From contig NZ_JADBGI010000003.1 of assembly GCF_014892575.1 (NCBI RefSeq), positions 149,915-213,914 on the forward strand: a stretch of DNA of 64,000 bases, given 5' to 3'. Every line of letters starts with the position of its first letter. Position 1 is the stretch's first letter. Below, one piece after another: positions 8,075 through 16,980 of the stretch. The notes under the pieces are model-generated. The model was given only the letters and a program-made list of their open reading frames with translations. It did no database searches and had not been told where the DNA came from. The DNA comes from Nocardiopsis coralli. Its GTDB lineage: Bacteria; Actinomycetota; Actinomycetes; Streptosporangiales; Streptosporangiaceae. The translations under genes were made by a program, and so were the position numbers.

Positions 8075-9340
8075 TCACTCGCAGTTGGACGGTGCGTCCT
8101 TGCCGTCGAAGCGGTCCTGGACCCATTGCATGGCGTCCGAGGACGCGGCGTCCATCATCCCGTCGTGGTCGCCGGGGTACTCCTGGTACTGGACGGCGGT
8201 GTCGTGGGAGCACTGTTCCTGGGCCGCCTCCTCGATGAGGCGGGCCGGAACGGCGGTGTCCTCCGAACCGGTCGCGGCGAACAGCGGGGCACCCAGCTGC
8301 TGGTCGCTGTAGATGTTGTCCTCCTGGAAGCGCTGGACCACCGGGTTCTCGTCCCAGCCGTCCCGGAAGTACTCGCTGGGTGTGGCCTCGCCGGAGATCT
8401 CGACCGCGAGCGCCAAGCAGGCCTCCTGGGTGATCTCGTCGTAGTGCTCGAGTGCGGCGTCGCTGAGCACGTCGCCCGGCTCGATCTCGTCCGGGTACTG
8501 CAGGTTCAGTGAGTAGGCGACGTAGGGCGCGTAGGCGCCGGACCCGGGTGCGTCGTCGACCTCCCGGATGCTGTCGATGATGGGGGCGGCGGGTGCGTAG
8601 GCCACCGCGCCGACCATCTCCCCCACCGGATCGTCGGCCTGCTGGCGGGCCGCGCCCCAGGCGGCCTGGCCGCCCTGGGAGTGGCCCATGGAGACCCAGC
8701 GTTCACTCAGGCCGTCCACGGCCTCACGCGCCGCCGACACCGAGTACCGGACGTCGTTGGCGTTGGGTGTCATGGTGTCGTACTCGTGGGCCTCACCCGC
8801 GCCGAGGCCGGAGTAGTCGGTGGCCACGACCGCGTAGTTGCGGTCGACGAGGGCCTGCACGAGGTCCCCGTAGTAGAGGTCCTTCATGAGGCTGGGCGCG
8901 CAGTCGGGCGAGACCCCGCTGGTGCCGTGCGCCCACGCCACGACCGGCCATCCGCCCTCGGGCGGCGTGCCGTCCGGGGTGACCACGGCGGCCGAGGCCA
9001 CGGACGGTTCCCCGTTGGAGTCGAGCGACCGGTACACCATGCGGTTGCCGACGGCGTTGTCGCCCAGGGCCTCCCAACCGTCGAAGGCCTCGGAGCGCGC
9101 GAGGGTCCCGGGGTCCCCGGCCTCGACGTCGCCGGTGTAGAACTCGTCCCGCGGGAGGGCGTTGGCCTCCTGTGCCTCGCGGGCCTCCTGCACGGCGTCC
9201 TCGTTCTGCGCCGGTGCGGCGCCGGTTCCCATGTTCGCCCCCTGCACACCCGCGCACGCGGGGATCGTCACGAGCAGGCCCGACAGGACCGCTGCGCTCG
9301 TGATGGTCCGGCGTCGGCGATGACCCTTGCGCCAGCCCAT
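8075..9340 (-). CDS. Secreted lipase/esterase lipoprotein, LIP (secretory lipase) family
   Basis: The 421-residue protein starts MGWRKGHRRRRT, a basic region followed by a hydrophobic segment and a possible lipobox ending in Cys (TIPAC), so it is probably a surface lipoprotein. The mature part carries the alpha/beta-hydrolase elements: VVAWAHGTSG (oxyanion region), the nucleophile in GHSQGG, an acid in TGSEDTAVPARL and the histidine in PGDHDGM. The order and spacing fit the secretory-lipase family. It would hydrolyse acyl esters outside the cell. The start has AGGAGAGG about 7 nt upstream; an in-frame ATG at 9421 is less likely. Confidence 0.85.
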   Translation of the reverse strand: MGWRKGHRRRRTITSAAVLSGLLVTIPACAGVQGANMGTGAAPAQNEDAVQEAREAQEANALPRDEFYTGDVEAGDPGTLARSEAFDGWEALGDNAVGNRMVYRSLDSNGEPSVASAAVVTPDGTPPEGGWPVVAWAHGTSGVSPDCAPSLMKDLYYGDLVQALVDRNYAVVATDYSGLGAGEAHEYDTMTPNANDVRYSVSAAREAVDGLSERWVSMGHSQGGQAAWGAARQQADDPVGEMVGAVAYAPAAPIIDSIREVDDAPGSGAYAPYVAYSLNLQYPDEIEPGDVLSDAALEHYDEITQEACLALAVEISGEATPSEYFRDGWDENPVVQRFQEDNIYSDQQLGAPLFAATGSEDTAVPARLIEEAAQEQCSHDTAVQYQEYPGDHDGMMDAASSDAMQWVQDRFDGKDAPSNCE

Positions 9341-9558
9341 ACGACCTCTCCTTCCGCTGGGTTCCCACCCTGTGGTCGGATTCCTCCACAAGGACACACG
9401 AAAAGCGGTAAATAGTGACAAACCGGTCTGGAAGTTCCCGGTAAGGATCGGGTGCCACGACCGCCGGCCCTCCCGGTGGACGGGACCGGAGCCGCGCCCG
9501 CCGTCGGCGGCGGCATACGTTCGCGCCGGACGAGCACCGCTCCGGCGAGAGGACCCCC

Positions 9559-10299
9559 ATGGCCGAGTTCCCCACCGACCTGCACGACCGCACCGTCCTG
9601 ATCACCGGAGCAGCCCGCGGGCAGGGCGCCGAGCACGCACGGCTCGCATCCGCGGCAGGCGCCCGGGTGGTCCTGGCCGACCTGGAGGAGACCGAGGTGC
9701 GGCCCGTCGCCGAGAGCCTGGACGGCCCCGCACTCCCGGTGGGGCTGGACGTGCGCTCGGGTTCCTCCTGGGACGCCGCCCTGGCCCGGACGGAGGAGTC
9801 GTTCGGCGGCCTCGACGGGCTGGTCAACAACGCCGGCGTCTACGTGCGCACCGACCTGGCCGAGACCGGCGAGCAGACCGTGCGCGACATCGTCGACGTC
9901 AACCTCGTCGGAGCGGTGCTGGGGATGCAGCGGGCCCTGCCACTGTTGCGCGCCCGCGGCGGCGCGGTCGTCAACATCGCCTCCACCGCGGGCATACGGG
10001 GGTTCCCCGGCATGGTCGCCTACAGCGCGTCCAAGTGGGGCGTGCGAGGGGCGACCCGGTCGGCCGCGCGGGAGTTCGGGCCGGCCTGCGTGCGGGTCAA
10101 CTGCGTGTGCCCGGGCGCGATCGACACCCGGATGGTGCCGGAGGAACTGCGTGCCGGCGGCGGGCCGATCGCCGACCTCCCGGTGCCCCGGGTGGGGCGC
10201 CCGGACGAGGTCTCACCGCTGGTGGTGTTCCTGCTCGGCCCCGGCGCCTCCTACATCACGGGGCAGGAGTTCGTCGTCGACGGTGGACAGACCGCCTGA
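9559..10299 (+). CDS. Short-chain dehydrogenase/reductase (SDR)
   Basis: A 246-residue classical SDR with TGAARGQG (about residues 15-22), VNNAG, NIASTAG and catalytic YSASK, ending in the GQEFVVDGG motif. The ATG at 9559 follows GAGAGGACCCCC. It faces the convergent Baeyer-Villiger monooxygenase gene across about 45 bp. An alcohol dehydrogenase feeding a ketone to that monooxygenase would complete an alcohol-ketone-ester-acid route, as in cyclohexanol catabolism, but the link is only positional. Confidence 0.85.
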   Translation: MAEFPTDLHDRTVLITGAARGQGAEHARLASAAGARVVLADLEETEVRPVAESLDGPALPVGLDVRSGSSWDAALARTEESFGGLDGLVNNAGVYVRTDLAETGEQTVRDIVDVNLVGAVLGMQRALPLLRARGGAVVNIASTAGIRGFPGMVAYSASKWGVRGATRSAAREFGPACVRVNCVCPGAIDTRMVPEELRAGGGPIADLPVPRVGRPDEVSPLVVFLLGPGASYITGQEFVVDGGQTA

Positions 10300-10345
10300 C
10301 GCCCGGGCCCCTGCCCCGCGACACACCCGCCGCCCACCGCCCCGG

Positions 10346-11956
10346 TCATCCCGCGCGCGAGGTCAGCACCAGACCCGGATACCCCTCGTCGCGTACCTGG
10401 TCGCAGACCCGGGTGTAGGTTCCCAGTCCGCCGGCGTACAGCATGAACGTGCGCTTCTTGCCCTCCACGTTCGCGCCGACGTACCAGGAATCGGCCTGCG
10501 GGAAGAGGGTCCGGTCGGCCAGCTCCGCGACGTGCTCGTTCCACGCGCGCGCCGCGTCCGCCCGCGCCTCCACCTGCGTGGCCCCGCGCTCGCGCACGCC
10601 CGCGACGAGGTCGACGACCCAGTCCACCTGCTGCTCCGAGGTCAGGACCATGTTGGCCAGCACCGCCGGCGACCCGGGGCCGTTGAGCAGGAACAGGTTC
10701 GGCAGCCCCGGCACGTGCATGCCCAGGTAGGTCAGCGGGCCGTCGGACCACGCATCGGCGAGCGTGGCGCCGCCCGGACCACGCACGTCCATACGGCCCA
10801 GGGTTCCGGTGAGGGCGTCGAACCCGGTCGCGAACACCAGCACGTCCAGGTCGTAGTGCGCGCGGTCGGTGGCGACACCGTCGGGGGTGACACGCGTGAG
10901 GGGTTCCCTGCGCAGGTTCACCAGGTGCACGTGGTCCCGGTTGAAGGCGGCGTAGTACCCGGAGTCGGTGCAGATGCGTTTGGCACCGATGGGGTGGTCC
11001 TTCGGGGTGAGGTCGTCGAGGGTCCGCGGGTCCTCGACGACCCCGGCGAGCTTGGCCTCGAAGAACCGGCGCGCGTACCCGTTGGCCTCCAGGTCGCTCA
11101 TCTGGTCGGGGAAGGTCTTGCTGAACAGGACCCCGCCGGTGCGCCAGGTGCGTTCGAAGGCCTCCTGCCGCTCGGCCTCGGAGACCTCCGCGGTACGCCG
11201 CGGGTGTGCCTCGTGGGGGGATCCTCCGCCGCTGCGGCGCGCGACGGCCCGGCGTTCGGGGTACTCGGCCCGGATGCGTTCCTGGTCCTCGGCGGTCAGG
11301 GGCCGGTTGAACGCCGGGACGCTGTAGTTGGCGGTGCGCTGGAACACGGTGAGCTCAGCGGCGCGCTCGGCCAGTTCGGGCACGGCCTGGATGCCCGAGG
11401 ACCCGGTGCCGATGACGCCGATGCGCTTGCCGTGCAGGTCGGGCTCCTCTGCCGGCCACTGCGCGGTGTGCAGCACGGTCCCGGCGAAGTCGTGCACGCC
11501 GGGCAGGTCGGGTGTGACGGGGTCGGACAGCGCCCCGGTGGCGAGGACGACGTACTGGGCGCGGTGCGCCTCACCCCCGGAGGTGCGCACGGTCCACTCG
11601 GAGGCGGCCTCGTCGAAGCGGGCGGACTCGACCCGGGTGCCGAGCTCGATGTCGCGGTGCAGGTCGAAGCGGTCGGCGACGTGCTCGATGTAGGCGAGGA
11701 TCTCGGGCTGGGTCGCGTAGCGCTCGCTCCACTCCCACTCGTCCTGCAGGCCGGGGTCGAAGGAGTAGGAGTAGTCGATGCTCTCCACGTCGCAGCGGCA
11801 GCCCGGGTAGCGGTTGTGGTACCAGGTTCCGCCGATACCGTCGGCCGCCTCCAGGCAGCGCACGCTCAACCCGGCGGTGCGTGCGGCGTGCAGGGCGTAC
11901 AGGCCGGCGAATCCGGCGCCGACCACGAGGAGGTCCACACCAGGTCGGGGGGTCAT
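10346..11956 (-). CDS. Baeyer-Villiger-type flavin monooxygenase
   Basis: The 536-residue protein inserts an oxygen atom next to a ketone, giving an ester or lactone, using FAD, NADPH and O2. It shows the FAD Rossmann motif GAGFAG (about 13-18), the second Rossmann motif GTGSSG (about 183-188), and between them FAGTVLHTAQWP (about 157-168), which fits the class B fingerprint FxGxxxHxxxWP of Baeyer-Villiger enzymes. Its start overlaps the stop of the esterase gene by 4 bp, so the two are translationally coupled, and the esterase is the natural next step. Length is normal for the cyclohexanone/phenylacetone monooxygenase family. Substrate unknown. Confidence 0.92.
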   Translation of the reverse strand: MTPRPGVDLLVVGAGFAGLYALHAARTAGLSVRCLEAADGIGGTWYHNRYPGCRCDVESIDYSYSFDPGLQDEWEWSERYATQPEILAYIEHVADRFDLHRDIELGTRVESARFDEAASEWTVRTSGGEAHRAQYVVLATGALSDPVTPDLPGVHDFAGTVLHTAQWPAEEPDLHGKRIGVIGTGSSGIQAVPELAERAAELTVFQRTANYSVPAFNRPLTAEDQERIRAEYPERRAVARRSGGGSPHEAHPRRTAEVSEAERQEAFERTWRTGGVLFSKTFPDQMSDLEANGYARRFFEAKLAGVVEDPRTLDDLTPKDHPIGAKRICTDSGYYAAFNRDHVHLVNLRREPLTRVTPDGVATDRAHYDLDVLVFATGFDALTGTLGRMDVRGPGGATLADAWSDGPLTYLGMHVPGLPNLFLLNGPGSPAVLANMVLTSEQQVDWVVDLVAGVRERGATQVEARADAARAWNEHVAELADRTLFPQADSWYVGANVEGKKRTFMLYAGGLGTYTRVCDQVRDEGYPGLVLTSRAG

Positions 11957-12945
11957 GCTCGGGCCTTCCCTTCGTCGGAGGAGATGGAGGGGTCGGGGGC
12001 GAGGCGTTCGCCCAGGTCGTGCCAGAGGAGCGCACGCGCCGAGGCGGCCGCGCCGAGCGGGGCGATGGTGGCGAACCCGTGGAACAGGCCGGGGTAGCGC
12101 CGGTGCACGACGGGCACCCCGGCCCCGGCCAGCGCCGACGCGTACGCCCCGCCCTCGTCGCTGAGGGGGTCGCGGTCGGCCGTGACCACGACGGCCGGGG
12201 GCAGGCCGCGCAGGGACGGCGCACGCAACGGTGCGGTGTGGTGCGCGGGGATCGCTGGGTCACCCCCGTCGTCCGCTCCCCCGTGCAGGTACTGGCGCCA
12301 GTACCACCGCATCGCCGCGCGGGTGTTGAAGTGCCCGGTCGCGTACCGGTGGTGGCTGGGGGTGTCGCACGCCGGGTCGATCACCGGGTAGAGCAGCGCC
12401 TGCGCCGCCACCCGGGGACCGCTGCGTTCCCGAGCCAGGAGGCAGGCGACCGCGGCGAGGTTGCCGCCGGCGCTGTCCCCGGCCACGGCCACACGTGCGG
12501 GGTCCGCGTGCAGCTCACGCGCGTGCTCGACGGCCCAGCACAGCGCGGCGTAGAAGTCCTCGGCCGCCGCCGGCGCGGGGTGTTCCGGGGCGAGCCGGTA
12601 TCCCACCGAGACCACGACGGCCCCGGTGCTCGCCGCGGCCTCACGGCAGAACCCGTCGTGGCTGTCGACGGAGCAGAAGACGAACCCGCCCCCGTGCGCG
12701 AACACCATCAGCGGACGGGGATCGCCGCCCGGCGCGTCACCGTGCGGGGTGTACACACGCACGGGCAGGTCGCCGCCGGGGCCGGCGATGGTGCGGTCCT
12801 GCGCCGCGTGCACCTCCCCGTGGTCGGCCGGGGGCGCCTGCCGGGCGTCGACGGCCGCCCTCGCCTCCGGCCCGGTCATCTCGTGCACCGCCGGGAACCC
12901 CGCGTCCAGGGTCTTTAGCAAGGTCCTGACCTCGTGGTCGATCAC
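11953..12945 (-). CDS. Alpha/beta-hydrolase esterase of the HSL (hormone-sensitive lipase) family
   Basis: The 330-residue protein has the HSL oxyanion motif HGGG at about 84-87, the nucleophile in GDSAGG (serine about 158), an acid in TADRDPLSDEG and a histidine in LFHGF. It would hydrolyse the ester or lactone made by the coupled monooxygenase; caprolactone hydrolase of cyclohexanol pathways belongs to the same broad family. The start is a GTG at 12945 with GGAGG about 9 nt upstream. It is 31 bp downstream of the TRAP permease gene and appears part of the same operon. Confidence 0.88.
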   Translation of the reverse strand: MIDHEVRTLLKTLDAGFPAVHEMTGPEARAAVDARQAPPADHGEVHAAQDRTIAGPGGDLPVRVYTPHGDAPGGDPRPLMVFAHGGGFVFCSVDSHDGFCREAAASTGAVVVSVGYRLAPEHPAPAAAEDFYAALCWAVEHARELHADPARVAVAGDSAGGNLAAVACLLARERSGPRVAAQALLYPVIDPACDTPSHHRYATGHFNTRAAMRWYWRQYLHGGADDGGDPAIPAHHTAPLRAPSLRGLPPAVVVTADRDPLSDEGGAYASALAGAGVPVVHRRYPGLFHGFATIAPLGAAASARALLWHDLGERLAPDPSISSDEGKARA

Positions 12946-12976
12946 CGTCGGCCTCCGTTCTGTGGTCGGTCCCGGC

Positions 12977-14458
12977 TCACATGCTGTCCGGGAGGAACGT
13001 CGCGATCTCTGGGAAGAGGATGAGCAGCACGCACACCAGCACCACGGTCGGCAGGAACAGTGCGACCCCGCGGAAGGTGTCGCCGAGGCGGATGTCCCGG
13101 CCGAGGCCGACCTCCGGGCGCTCGACGATGTTCTGCACGATGAAGGTCAGTACGCCCACCGGCGGGGTGACGATCGCGAGCTCGGCCAGGACCACCACGA
13201 ACACGCCGAACCACAGCGGGGAGATCCCGAGCTCCCCGAGGGCGGGCACGAGCAGCGGGACGGTCACGAGCATCATCGACAGCGGGTCCATGAACATGCC
13301 CATGACCAGGAACGCCGCCATCACCAGCAACAGGAACCCGACGCGTCCCAGCCCCATGCCGGTGACCCACGCGCTGAACCCGGGGCCGATACCGGAGACC
13401 GCGAGCACCTGGGCCATCGCCATCGCGCCCACGAACAGGAAGAAGATCGTGCCCATGGCCTTGAGCGCGTCCACGGCAGCGAGGCCCACGGTGGCCAGTG
13501 GGCGGTCGCCCCGTTTGCACCACAGGGCGATGAGCACCGCCCCGAGCGCCCCGACCGCGCCGGCCTCGGTCACCGTGACCACACCCGTGTACATGGAGCC
13601 GAGCACGACCCCGATGAGCAGCGGGAGCGGCCACAGCAGGCGGAGCGCTGCGCGGGTGGCGGGCGCGAAGACATCGCCCGGCCTTCCGCGGCGCCCGCCC
13701 ATCGAGGGACGCACCGTGCACAGCACCACGACGGTCCCGGCCATGCACAGCGCGAGCAGCACACCGGGGGCGATACCGGCGATGAGCTGCGGCCCGACCG
13801 GGACCTGCGCGAGACCTGCGTAGATGACGAGGAAGATGCTCGGCGGGATGACCTGGCCGGGGAGCCCCGCGGCCACCACCGATCCGACCGCGAGCCGTTT
13901 GTCGTACCCGGCGCGCAGCATCTCGGGCACGCCGATGCGGGCGAGGGCGTGCACGGTGCCGACGGTGGAACCGCTGACGGAGGCGAGCCCGGCGCCGGCG
14001 GCGTTGGTGACGACCGCGAGGCCGCCCGGCATCCACCCGACGAGGCCGCGCAGGGCGGTGTAGAGCTGTTCGGTGACCCCGGCCTTCCACAGCAGCAGCC
14101 CCATGAACACGAACATGGGGATGACGCTGAACTCCCAACTCGCGACCGTGTCGAACGGCAGCCGGGCCAGGACGTTGACCACCGCGGGGGCGCCGTAGAG
14201 GCCGTAGAGGCCGGCGATCCCGGGCACCGCGAGGGCCGCGCCGAGGGGGACCTTGGCCAGCACCAGCACGAGCATGAGCGCGACCGAGGCACCGCCGACG
14301 GTTCCGGGCGTGAAGGGGCCCAGGATCAGGACTGCGCACACCGCGATCGCGGCGAGGGGCACGACGCGGGCGGGCCAACGGCGGCGGGCGGTCCCGGTCG
14401 GGGCGGTCGGCGTTCCAGGGGCTCGGGTGTCCGCCGGTTCACTGCGCGGCATCGGCAC
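12977..14458 (-). CDS. dctM: TRAP transporter large permease (DctM family)
   Basis: A very hydrophobic protein of 493 residues with the multi-helix pattern of the DctM/SiaM large subunit, including FVFMGLLLWKAGVTEQLY, GLPGQVIPPSIFLVIYAG and TPPVGVLTFIVQNI. It couples solute import to an ion gradient together with the small permease and the binding protein. The GTG at 14458 is given as the start; an ATG at 14452 is equally possible. It overlaps the end of dctQ by 20 bp, so the two membrane subunits are coupled. The substrate is probably the organic acid or ketone handled by the downstream monooxygenase and esterase. Confidence 0.93.
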   Translation of the reverse strand: MPMPRSEPADTRAPGTPTAPTGTARRRWPARVVPLAAIAVCAVLILGPFTPGTVGGASVALMLVLVLAKVPLGAALAVPGIAGLYGLYGAPAVVNVLARLPFDTVASWEFSVIPMFVFMGLLLWKAGVTEQLYTALRGLVGWMPGGLAVVTNAAGAGLASVSGSTVGTVHALARIGVPEMLRAGYDKRLAVGSVVAAGLPGQVIPPSIFLVIYAGLAQVPVGPQLIAGIAPGVLLALCMAGTVVVLCTVRPSMGGRRGRPGDVFAPATRAALRLLWPLPLLIGVVLGSMYTGVVTVTEAGAVGALGAVLIALWCKRGDRPLATVGLAAVDALKAMGTIFFLFVGAMAMAQVLAVSGIGPGFSAWVTGMGLGRVGFLLLVMAAFLVMGMFMDPLSMMLVTVPLLVPALGELGISPLWFGVFVVVLAELAIVTPPVGVLTFIVQNIVERPEVGLGRDIRLGDTFRGVALFLPTVVLVCVLLILFPEIATFLPDSM

Positions 14459-14999
14459 GCCCCCGTTCCCCGGTCCGGTCGGGGGTGCGGTCAGGGCGGG
14501 GGTCCCCGTCGCGAGCGCGGCGCACCGCCAGGGCGGCCTCGGTCACCGTCTGGAGCGCGAGCACCGCGTAGGCGGCGGGCACGGCGAAGGTCACCGGCCA
14601 CATGGTCACCTCGGTGACGCCGCCGGTGAGCCGCAGATCGAAGTTGCGCAGGGCCTCCAGCAACCCGAACCACGCAAAACCCGCGCACAGCAGTCCGGTC
14701 AGGGCCAGACCCGCGACGTGGAGCTCGACCCGGTTGGCGCGGGGCAACCGGTCGAAGGCCACCCGGGCCTCGGTGTGCCCACCGTCGTGCTGGGCGGCCA
14801 CGAACCCGAACAGCGCGACCAGCGGCATGTACCAGTAGGTGACGATCTCGTTGGTCCCGGTCAGGGGCGACCCTGCGAAAGCGCGCAGTCCGGCGTTCAC
14901 GCAGATGTGCGCCATCATCGCGACGATGCCGAGTGCGCCCGCGGCGAGCAGGACGCGGTTGGCGGTGGGGAGGACCCCGCGGCTGCGGCGGCGTTCCAT
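14439..14999 (-). CDS. dctQ: TRAP transporter small permease (DctQ family)
   Basis: A 186-residue membrane protein with four hydrophobic segments, including VLLAAGALGIVAMMAHICVN and EIVTYWYMPLVALFGFVA, typical of DctQ. It pairs with the large subunit in the membrane. It lies 22 bp downstream of the binding-protein gene and overlaps the large-subunit gene, the usual P-Q-M order. Confidence 0.9.
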   Translation of the reverse strand: MERRRSRGVLPTANRVLLAAGALGIVAMMAHICVNAGLRAFAGSPLTGTNEIVTYWYMPLVALFGFVAAQHDGGHTEARVAFDRLPRANRVELHVAGLALTGLLCAGFAWFGLLEALRNFDLRLTGGVTEVTMWPVTFAVPAAYAVLALQTVTEAALAVRRARDGDPRPDRTPDRTGERGRADAAQ

Positions 15000-15021
15000 G
15001 GCTGGTCCGTTCTCTCGCGGC

Positions 15022-16308
15022 CTACTCCGGACGATGGCGGTCGAGGACCTCGGCGACGAGGCGGTCGACGAAGGGATCGGTGTCCACCTGGGCTCCCTGC
15101 TGCTCGTACCAGTCGGGGAACTCGTCCTCGGCGACCTCGGCGTAACCCAGCTCGTCGACGACGATGCCGCGCCAGCGGTCCAGGGCTGCTTCGACCTCCT
15201 CGGTGAGGGCGGCGTCGACCCCGCTCTCGGCGCGGGCCTCCTCCCGCAGTTGTGCGTTGATCTCCTCGAGGGCCTCCCGGGCGTCGGGGGCGAGCTCGGC
15301 GACCTCTCCCCCGGTCCCGGGTTCCTGTTCGGCGGCCAGGGCCATGCCGCCCCAGATGGCCTGCTCGTACATCTCGCCGATGTAGACGTCGAGACGGTCG
15401 TACACCAGCTGCTGGGCGACCAGGGGAAGCTCCTCCCACTGGGCGAGACCGAACCCGACGCCGTAGTGGAGGCGGGCGAACCCGGTGTCGGCGTGCACGG
15501 TGTAGTTGGGCGCGAGCGGCACGAGCCCGAGGGAGACCGCGGCCCAGCGGGACTGCAGGACGCAGTCGAGGGTTCCGCGCTGCAGGCCCTGGTAGATCTC
15601 GGAGTAGGGCATGGACACCGGGGTCATGCCCAGCGCCTCGGCCTGGCGGGCGAAGGCACTGCCGCCCACACGGACCTGGGCCCCTCGGAGGTCGTCGAGG
15701 CCGGTGAGGGGACGGTTGCACAGCAGGCCGCTGCTGCTGGCGGGTGCCCAGGGAAGAAGGAGCTTATAACCCTCCTCCTCGGTCTCCGTCATGAACTCGG
15801 TGTCGTCCATGAGGACCTCGAGGTAACCGCCCGCGGCCTGGAGGCTGCCGGCGACCGGGTCCTGTTGCCCGAGGAACCCGGTGGCCGCCAGGGCCGCACC
15901 GTTGGCGGGGTAACGCGAGGGTTCGTAGACGGGGTAGACCATGTCGAGGTCCAGACGCCCGTCGGAGAGCGCGAGCGGGGCGTCGTCGGGGTCGGCGACG
16001 GCGTTGCCCCAGGCGATGTCGAGCGTGATGGTGCCGCCGGACCACTCGTGCAGGGCCTCGGCGTACTCGACGAGGTGGAGGGTGTTGAGGTCCCCCGGGC
16101 TGGAGGGGATCTGGGTGGTCAGGTGGATGGGGGCGACGTCCTCGAACGCGTCGATGTATTCGGCCTTGGACGCACCCGCCGGGACACCCGGGCCTCCCCC
16201 GCCGGGGATACCGTCGTCGGGGGGACGCTCGGCCAGGCAGCCGGTCACCGCCAGGAGGGAGGCCGCCGCCATGAGGGCGCCCGACCGTGTGCGGCGCGTG
16301 CTGTGCAT
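15022..16308 (-). CDS. dctP: TRAP transporter solute-binding lipoprotein (DctP family)
   Basis: The 428-residue protein starts MHSTRRTRSG with a hydrophobic segment and the lipobox VTGC at about residues 19-22, so it is an extracellular lipid-anchored binding protein, as expected where there is no periplasm. The body fits DctP: ATGFLGQQDPVAG, LTGLDDLRGAQVRV, GMTPVSMPYSEIYQGLQRGTLDCVL. It captures the solute and passes it to DctQM. The ATG at 16308 has GGAGGGG upstream; the frame is open further upstream but without signals. It is the first gene of a five-gene operon ending with the Baeyer-Villiger monooxygenase. Confidence 0.9.
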   Translation of the reverse strand: MHSTRRTRSGALMAAASLLAVTGCLAERPPDDGIPGGGGPGVPAGASKAEYIDAFEDVAPIHLTTQIPSSPGDLNTLHLVEYAEALHEWSGGTITLDIAWGNAVADPDDAPLALSDGRLDLDMVYPVYEPSRYPANGAALAATGFLGQQDPVAGSLQAAGGYLEVLMDDTEFMTETEEEGYKLLLPWAPASSSGLLCNRPLTGLDDLRGAQVRVGGSAFARQAEALGMTPVSMPYSEIYQGLQRGTLDCVLQSRWAAVSLGLVPLAPNYTVHADTGFARLHYGVGFGLAQWEELPLVAQQLVYDRLDVYIGEMYEQAIWGGMALAAEQEPGTGGEVAELAPDAREALEEINAQLREEARAESGVDAALTEEVEAALDRWRGIVVDELGYAEVAEDEFPDWYEQQGAQVDTDPFVDRLVAEVLDRHRPE

Positions 16309-16376
16309 GGCGTCCCCTCCGTCTCGTGCGAACGTGGGTCGACCCTGCGGCCCGCGCGGGGGCCGGTCAACGGAAG

Positions 16377-16393
16377 GTCCCGGTCTCCGGGAC
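16377..16393. promoter_or_regulatory. Perfect inverted repeat upstream of dctP
   Basis: GTCCCGG-TCT-CCGGGAC lies about 70-85 bp before the dctP start and is followed on the + strand by a run of seven A. It may be an operator for the TRAP/monooxygenase operon. It is badly placed as a terminator, because on the strand of dctP the T run precedes the hairpin and no + strand gene ends here. Confidence 0.35.
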
Positions 16394-16479
16394 AAAAAAA
16401 CCTCACGTGGCCACGACAGAAACCCCGAAGACGCACAGCCAGTATTTATCAGCCACAAAAATTGAAACCGCATACCCCT

Positions 16480-16507
16480 TTGACATGCAGTTTCACGGTG
16501 CTAGTGT
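16480..16507 (+). promoter_or_regulatory. Probable promoter of the cold-shock gene with a long 5' leader
   Basis: TTGACA at 16480-16485 and TAGTGT at 16502-16507 are separated by 16 bp, close to the housekeeping sigma consensus. The coding start at 16668 implies an untranslated leader of about 150 nt, as is usual for cold-shock genes where leader structure controls translation. Between dctP (16308) and this promoter I see only the inverted repeat at 16377 and an AT-richer stretch. Confidence 0.6.
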
Positions 16508-16667
16508 TGCTGACAGTTGCAGTTGTGGTTTCCCAAGACTTCGGCGCACTCAGGGGCTTACCCCCGGGTGCGCTTCGTGCGATTCGGTATTTCCGGACGG
16601 GCAATCATTGCGGCAGCGCCGAGGACGCGAAGTGTGACCTCGGTTACCGCCCCGAAGGAGATGTATT

Positions 16668-16871
16668 TTGACGACTGGCACCGTGAAGTGGTTCAACTCG
16701 GAAAAGGGTTTCGGCTTCATCGAGCAGGAGGACGGCGGCGCTGACGTGTTCGCCCACTACTCGAACATCGCCGGCTCCGGTTTCCGTGAGCTGCTCGAAG
16801 GCCAGAAGGTGAGCTTCGACGTCACGCAGGGCCAGAAGGGCCTGCAGGCGGAGAACATCGTCGCCCAGTAG
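16668..16871 (+). CDS. cspA: Cold-shock protein (CspA family)
   Basis: A 67-residue single cold-shock domain, full length for the family. RNP1 is visible as KGFGFI (residues about 13-18) and RNP2 as VFAHY (about 27-31), the residues that stack on single-stranded RNA and DNA. It would act as an RNA chaperone. The start is TTG, supported by GAAGGAG 8-14 nt upstream and by alignment to the family start M(A/T)TGTVKWFN. A strong terminator follows and the next gene is a DEAD-box helicase. Confidence 0.96.
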   Translation: MTTGTVKWFNSEKGFGFIEQEDGGADVFAHYSNIAGSGFRELLEGQKVSFDVTQGQKGLQAENIVAQ

Positions 16872-16892
16872 GGCAGACGACCCCACGCAGAG

Positions 16893-16930
16893 CTGTGGCC
16901 CGCGCCCCCGGGTGCGGGCCACAGTTTTTT
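16893..16930 (+). terminator. Intrinsic terminator after the cold-shock gene
   Basis: CTGTGGCCCGC pairs with GCGGGCCACAG around a short loop and is followed by six T at 16925-16930. This is one of the few classical hairpin-plus-U-tract terminators in the window. Confidence 0.9.
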
Positions 16931-16980
16931 GTGTGCCCACCATCTCCCATCTCCCCAGCCCGTTACGAGAAAGGCCGTAC

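Noticed and set aside
12626..14617. 663-codon + strand frame, His/Asp/Glu-rich
   Set aside because: Antisense of the TRAP permease gene; the composition is the mirror of membrane-protein codons.
16377..16393. Terminator upstream of dctP
   Set aside because: The T run precedes the hairpin on the dctP strand, and no + strand gene ends here; more likely an operator or chance.
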